NCBI GenBank assembly: GCA_034696485.1
Contig: JAQIWT010000322.1
Coordinates: 1 to 23,417 of the forward strand
DNA: 23,417 nucleotides
Source of the DNA: Isohypsibius dastychi
Lineage: Eukaryota; Tardigrada; Eutardigrada; Parachela; Isohypsibiidae
Direction of reading: 5' to 3'
Shown here: one piece after another, positions 19,240 to 23,417 of the stretch
Numbering within the stretch: the first letter of the stretch is position 1
Layout: each line of letters opens with the position of its first letter
Notes under the pieces: generated by a model
Databases searched by the model: none
Seen by the model: only the letters and a program-made list of their open reading frames with translations
What the model was told of the DNA's origin: nothing
Translations under genes and position numbers: made by a program

Positions 19240-20461
19240 TTATTTCGCACGTTTTAACTCATTGATAGTGTACAGGTCGAATTCCCGAGGATCGATTTCT
19301 TCGTATTTCGGCTTGTGGAAGATATCCGGCCTCTGATTCTGTGGGATTCCAGACTTGGGATGGATATCAGTGCGGTAAGCAAAAGGCTCGGTTCGGTACA
19401 GGTCAAGAAATTCAAACACTTCACGGACTTTGATTCGCTGATGAGGTTTCATACGAGTGCAACTGTTGATTATCATATCACTGGAACAGACAAAAAACAC
19501 ATTCTCAGATAATTCTAAAAAATACAAAGAGCTTACATCGGCCTTGGATTTCCGGTGCTTTTCAAATAATCAAGTTCGAGAAGTGTCAACTCCAGTTCTC
19601 TCGTGGTTTTAGCCAGCGGAAACAAGATCGCCACTGTGAGTAAAGAGTGTGTAAAGGAGGATGCCATACGACCAGATTTCGGAAGCGAAGATATACCAAC
19701 CATGGAACATGACTTCCGATGGCGGATTTGTCCATGGAACGCGGACCCAATCTTTCCAACGCGAGTTGAATTTACCAGTCAAATCCGTCATAGCATGTCC
19801 AAAGTTGCAGATTTGGGCAGTGGATAACCCATGTTCAGCCTTCACGGGTTTCCGATCCTCATCGAATATTTCCGGTGAGCTCATATTGAGAAGAAAACTG
19901 TTCGAACACGAATCCCGATGAATGACAAGACGACTGGTTTAAAGATACACTCCGGGCGCCATATCCAACGAAATCCGGAAGCACATATCATGATTATCCG
20001 GAAACGCAGTTTTCGGGCGTTTGCTGAGATAACTTCATCAATCCAAATGGCTTGCAAACTCCGGCGAGATGGAAGTTTTGGTCACGGCAATATGCGGTGT
20101 GATTCGGTGGTTCCAAAAAGGGTTAAAAACACGAAAAATAACGTAAATAATCGAGATTTGATGTCTTTTGAGCTTCGGGGGTTCGGGAAACTGGCAAAAA
20201 TTACCCAAATTATTCGGGAGGCTTGATTTGAGAGGCTTTCAAAATTATTCGGGAGGCTTATTCGAGAGGCTGGCAAAGATATTCGGGAGGCTGAAGCCCT
20301 CAAGCACCCACCTCGGCACACCCCTGGGAGATTCCCCAACATCGTGAACAGGATTTCTTTTTTCATCGGGCATCACAATTTTTCCCTGCAGAATCATTCC
20401 GAAGCTTCCTACATCAATCTTGCGCCTGATAATCAACCAACGTTTCGGTATCACCATCGGT
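19240..20461 (-). pseudogene. Receptor-tyrosine-kinase-like kinase domain, degenerate
   Basis: Read on the minus strand. From 20461 down: PKRWLIIRRKIDVGSFGMIL is a kinase entry and glycine loop (first Gly replaced), followed by an insertion of repeat sequence (about 20180-20340). Then come FHLAGVCKPFG (hinge side, about 20070), SYLSKRPKTAFPDNHDMCF, ISLDMAPGVYL, an in-frame TAA at 19939-19941, and SRLVIHRDSCSNSFLLN. NFG stands in place of DFG (about 19805), and SEIWSYGILLYTLFT follows. After a frame change comes FPLAKTTREL; a 56-nt intron (19481-19536) then leads to SCTRMKPHQRIKVREVFEFL, which is the end of the C-lobe, and a tail to the stop at 19240-19242. The DFG Asp and the catalytic-loop Asn (Ser here) are lost. 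Much of the alphaC region is not found. A normal kinase cannot be read without several frame changes, so I call it a pseudogene; a divergent pseudokinase with unseen splicing is the alternative. Confidence 0.6.
20180..20340. repeat. GGGAGGCT tandem/dispersed repeat inside the kinase-like gene
   Basis: ATTCGGGAGGCTT recurs three times at roughly 35-bp steps (from about 20212), interspersed with GAGAGGCT. It ends in GGAGGCTGAAGCCCTCAAG and CGGCACACCCCTGG, which matches the segment at 10806-10857. It lies between the glycine-loop exon and the next recognisable kinase residues, so it is either intronic or a disrupting insertion. Confidence 0.6.
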
Positions 20462-20566
20462 CTTTGAGTAAAGAATTGTGTATGTGATCACCTGCAAATA
20501 TGTGTAGCTTCAGTACAAAAACAAGTCAGAAAAAAATAAAGAAGTAATTTTCGCGCGTGGTCTCAC

Positions 20567-21680
20567 CGATATCGACAGAACATTGCATATGCGTAGATTG
20601 AGGAACCAACAAGTAGTGTGCGCGCCGCGGCTATTTCACAAGTTCCCCAGCCGAATGAAACTGTAAATAAAAACAAATTGTCAGCAGATGTGGAGGCAAA
20701 ACAAAACAAAACAGGCAGAGTTTTCACAATAGAGAATTGCTAAAGCGCGGATGCCGCACAACGTACATCCAGCAGTAGAATTTCCACCATGGTTGTCCAG
20801 TAGTTCTTCCGTGTCGTTTGCGACTGCCGCAGAACAGTTGACAGGTGCCATGACGTCGGAAGCTAAAGCGGAAAATTCGGAATTTCATTTTATAAACGGA
20901 GGTCAAGTTCAAAAACCGAGAAACAAACTTTTCAGAGACAGTCCGCGAACGAAACAATCATCTTAAAAAACATATTTGTCAATAACTGGAACAGACCGAG
21001 CTTTATTTTCCTCGATGATGTCGATGCATCCTGTCTAGAAGCTTGCTTGTTCACCCAGCTGTTTGTTGGACTTAAAAATGACTAAGTAGAAAAACCGTAG
21101 ACGGGGGAAACCAACGGTGACTTACACGCAAGTTGTCTCTGCGAACGCGTTCCAGCTCAACTACAGCGGCCATCCTCCCGGCTTCTGCAGCGACTTTCTC
21201 AGGTTGAACCTCGAGAAACAGTGTATCAATAGAAAAAAATCCGGTGACCTCAAGAAACTCACCCTCCGCATTCCTTGGCGAGCTGCCCGTTCAGCGCTAT
21301 GCTGTTCGTTCTTAACCTTCGCCATACCTGTCATATAGTTGTGCTTGACCTTCTCAGCCAGATTTCCTGCTTTCTTTCCAGAATTAAAGATCCCCACAAA
21401 ATTCCCTGGAGAACCAAGCTCCGCCTCACATACTAAACGGATGGGGAATGGAACTTGATTTTTCAGGGATTTTTGTAGAAATTTGTATGACGAACTTTCA
21501 ACTACGAAGAAATTCCCAAGAAAAATCGGTGTTCTTGGCCTCCAGCTTCTTCATTACGTTTACTACAGCAGCCAAAGCTCCTTTTTTGTTTTGACGATGA
21601 ATCTGTTGGAGATTGCAATGCCATCGAGGCTCCACAGAAATACGTTTTTCGGCCAATAGCCGCTGCTCAGGCTGCTGGCC
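20567..21680 (-). CDS. Exons upstream of the kinase-like domain: membrane segment and helical region
   Basis: Minus-strand exons in order: 21506-21680, 21263-21432, 21126-21209, 20763-20862 and 20567-20660, joined in phase across introns of 53-263 nt and then to the kinase exon at 20461 (acceptor ACTCAAAG). The first three read PEQRLLAEKRISVEPRW, GALAAVVNVMKKLEAKN, NFVGIFNSGKKAGNLAEKV, KNEQHSAERAARQGMRR and VQPEKVAAEAGRMAAVVELE, which look charged and helical. The last gives TLLVGSSIYAYAMF followed by CRYRP, a likely membrane span with a basic stop-transfer end, directly before the kinase. Exon 20763-20862 can be read in two frames: the phase-consistent one, and one with three N-glycosylation sites (NCS, NDT, NST). 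I recognise no ectodomain family. The helical exons could belong to a separate gene. Confidence 0.45.
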
Positions 21681-21885
21681 CTGAAGAACAGGATCAGTTA
21701 CTCATATCCCATATAATAGTCATAATATTATTATTCAATATCACTCTGTGAACAGCTGAACGAAAACAGAAATTTTGCAGAAAAATATACTCTGATCAGT
21801 TCCCTGTTTTTCCCACAAAGCAGCAATTACTCTGGTTATTTCGAGAAAAAACAATGATGAAAAGCTTCGGCTGTGAAAAACCAAC

Positions 21886-22630
21886 AAATCTGTTAAAAGC
21901 GTTTAAATGATAACAAGTACAACTTCTTGGCTTAGTGCCACGAATGTCGATCCCAGCGTCATCTCTGAGTTCTATTCTGAAAAATGAACACAGAAGCAAT
22001 AATTAAGTCGGAACATTTCTGGGATAAATAGTTTTTTTGAAAGAAAATAAAAGAACTTGAGTTATTTCGAGTGATTTTCCATTACCACTACTGGGAAGTG
22101 AAATCTCCAATCATAATCACTCGATTATGTCCGCTGCAATGGTTTTCCATCCAACGCACACCATCGCAAGCATTCCACGCGGTTCCATACTCGCACACCG
22201 CATTCCTCGGAGCCCTCGTGGAACAAGAACTGCGATGCTATGGAATGGAATCTGCGTTCCAAACAAATTTGGAATGGCCATCTATACTCTTTGCCACACT
22301 TCCTTGATGCCCCTGAGCTGCTTCAAAGTCATTTCCTTCTGACCCAACTGGTCAATCAATACGGTTAAAAAATCCGTCCATTTTGGACCCACTTACACCT
22401 TAAATGGGTTCCCTTACCACGTTCACATGATTTTCGAACCGGTTCATGACTCAAGACCTTACATTCGAATCCAACAGAGTACGCAGTATTCTTCACGAAA
22501 TTACGTTTCAAAATTAAAGTAGCCGCCTCCAGTTTCTGACTTGCATTAGCAGCAACGTTCTGCTCCAACTTCAACTTTCTTCGATATCTTATCGAATTAA
22601 TTGATTGGTCCGTGGTTGTGCCGGCCACAC
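21886..22630 (-). CDS. Possible further 5' exons of the kinase-like gene
   Basis: Candidates on the minus strand are 22397 to about 22630 (IRYRRKLKLEQNVAANASQ, EAATLILKRNFVKNTAYSVG), a 49-nt intron, a block below 22347 (NDFEAAQGHQGSVAKS, DGHSKFVWNADSIP, NAVCEYGTAWNACDGVRWM), and 21886-21976 (IELRDDAGIDIRGTKPR). Joins can be made in phase, but the middle block carries an in-frame TAG at 22238-22240. A 35-nt intron (22230-22264) would remove that stop, but it shifts the downstream frame. The 5' end of the gene is not identified. Cysteine-containing text would suit an ectodomain. Confidence is low. Confidence 0.3.
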
Positions 22631-22715
22631 TTCATAGATGGATGATAACCGTTTTGAAACGTTTATTTTCTAACCCAAGGGGTCAATCAATGCGATCGAA
22701 CCTGGCTATTGCTTT

Positions 22716-22813
22716 AACTCGGAACTCGGAACTCGGAACTCGGAACTCGGAACTCGGAACTCGGAACTCGGAACTCGGAACTCGGAACTAGGAACTCGGA
22801 ACTCGGAACTCGA
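22716..22813 (+). repeat. ACTCGGA heptamer array, about 14 copies
   Basis: Nearly perfect tandem copies of AACTCGG, with one CTAGG variant near 22787. No unique sequence interrupts it. Confidence 0.95.
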
Positions 22814-23204
22814 AAAGCAATACTCGGAATCAGTAAAACAAAATTCAGATCTTGAAACCTAAACTAGAGATTTAAATATCCGCGATAAAAACAGTGACGT
22901 TTTGGAAACAAACTGAACATGTCGTCTTCACACGCACAGCGCAGCTGTTACTCCGCAGTTCGCCAAATCGTTACCTGAAATCCATACAGTGATAGAAACT
23001 CACGACAGGAACTTATCCGTATTGATGTTGCAGAAGCTTTGGCCGAAATCAGAACAAGAAAAGTAGAATTCGTAGACTACAAAACAAAACACCAATAAGG
23101 CCCTGACTTGTAGTTGTGACTGACGAGGTTAAGATTACGAACTCCAAATTTCAAAATTCATGATTCAAATTTCTAGTTTTTTGTATTAGTACTGAATTTC
23201 ATTT
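22814..23204. other. Spacer between inverted heptamer arrays
   Basis: About 390 bases with no gene recognised. The last 60 bases grade into the second array through AAATTTC/AAATTC-type words. Confidence 0.4.
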
Positions 23205-23417
23205 TTCAAATTCTGAGTTCCGAGTTATGGATTCCGAGTTTCGAGTTCCGAATTCCGAATTCCGAATTCCGAGTTCCGAGCTCCGAATTCCGATTTCCGA
23301 GTTTCGAATTCTGAGTTCCGAGTTCCGAATTCCGAGTTCTGAGTTCCGAATTCCGAGTTCCGAGCTCCGAATTCCGAGTTCCGAGTTTCGAGTTCCGAGC
23401 TCCGAGTTTCGAGTTCC
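23205..23417 (-). repeat. TTCCGAG heptamer array, inverted relative to the first, runs off the window
   Basis: Tandem TTCCGAG and TTCCGAA units with more variation than the 22716-22813 array, of which it is the reverse complement. It reaches the last base of the window, so its full length is unknown. Confidence 0.9.

Noticed and set aside
20567-20862. DVLSFGWGTCEIA, resembling kinase subdomain IX (a second kinase domain)
   Set aside because: It depends on one splice choice and is followed at once by a hydrophobic membrane-like run. No APE, HRD or other kinase residues lie before it.

Overview
The window is eukaryotic: its genes are split by GT-AG introns, most only about 32-60 nt long, and coding phase is kept from exon to exon. 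Gene content (an MCM6-type helicase piece, a secreted astacin-family protein, a receptor-tyrosine-kinase-like gene) points to an invertebrate animal with compact introns, such as a larvacean or nematode. The sequence alone does not settle the species.

Layout. 1-2254 (+) is the 3' part of a gene that starts as an MCM6 ATPase core but runs, before Walker B, into exons I do not recognise. 2255-11500 has no convincing intact gene. It holds two decayed minus-strand coding relics that share a short motif (about 2700-3450 and 7806-8769), a 1.04 kb foldback element with long subrepeated inverted arms (4946-5988), a small inverted-repeat element (6020-6381), a TTAA-flanked piggyBac-like MITE (6808-7314), a 20-bp minisatellite with palindromic relatives, and G-rich or hairpin segments. 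11550-13153 (+) is a weakly supported small multi-exon gene embedded in an unusual cluster of the palindrome CGAATTCG. 13696-16008 (+) is the best gene: nine exons encoding a secreted astacin-like protein whose catalytic Glu, Met-turn Met and zinc-site Tyr are all replaced, and which needs a frame correction in exon 3. 16009-18670 is intergenic with several hairpins. 18677-18789 (+) looks like one exon of a VPS37/Mod_r protein. 19240 to about 22630 (-) is a receptor-tyrosine-kinase-like gene with a membrane segment, a degenerate kinase domain and upstream exons of unknown fold. The window ends in two heptamer arrays in inverted orientation.

No pathway or operon links these genes. What unites them is that all three recognisable enzymes (MCM ATPase, astacin, tyrosine kinase) lack residues needed for catalysis, in a neighbourhood rich in inverted-repeat elements. 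That could mean decaying duplicates or repurposed inactive paralogues; transcript and protein evidence would separate the two. Splice choices were made by eye from GT-AG signals and phase, so exon borders are proposals.
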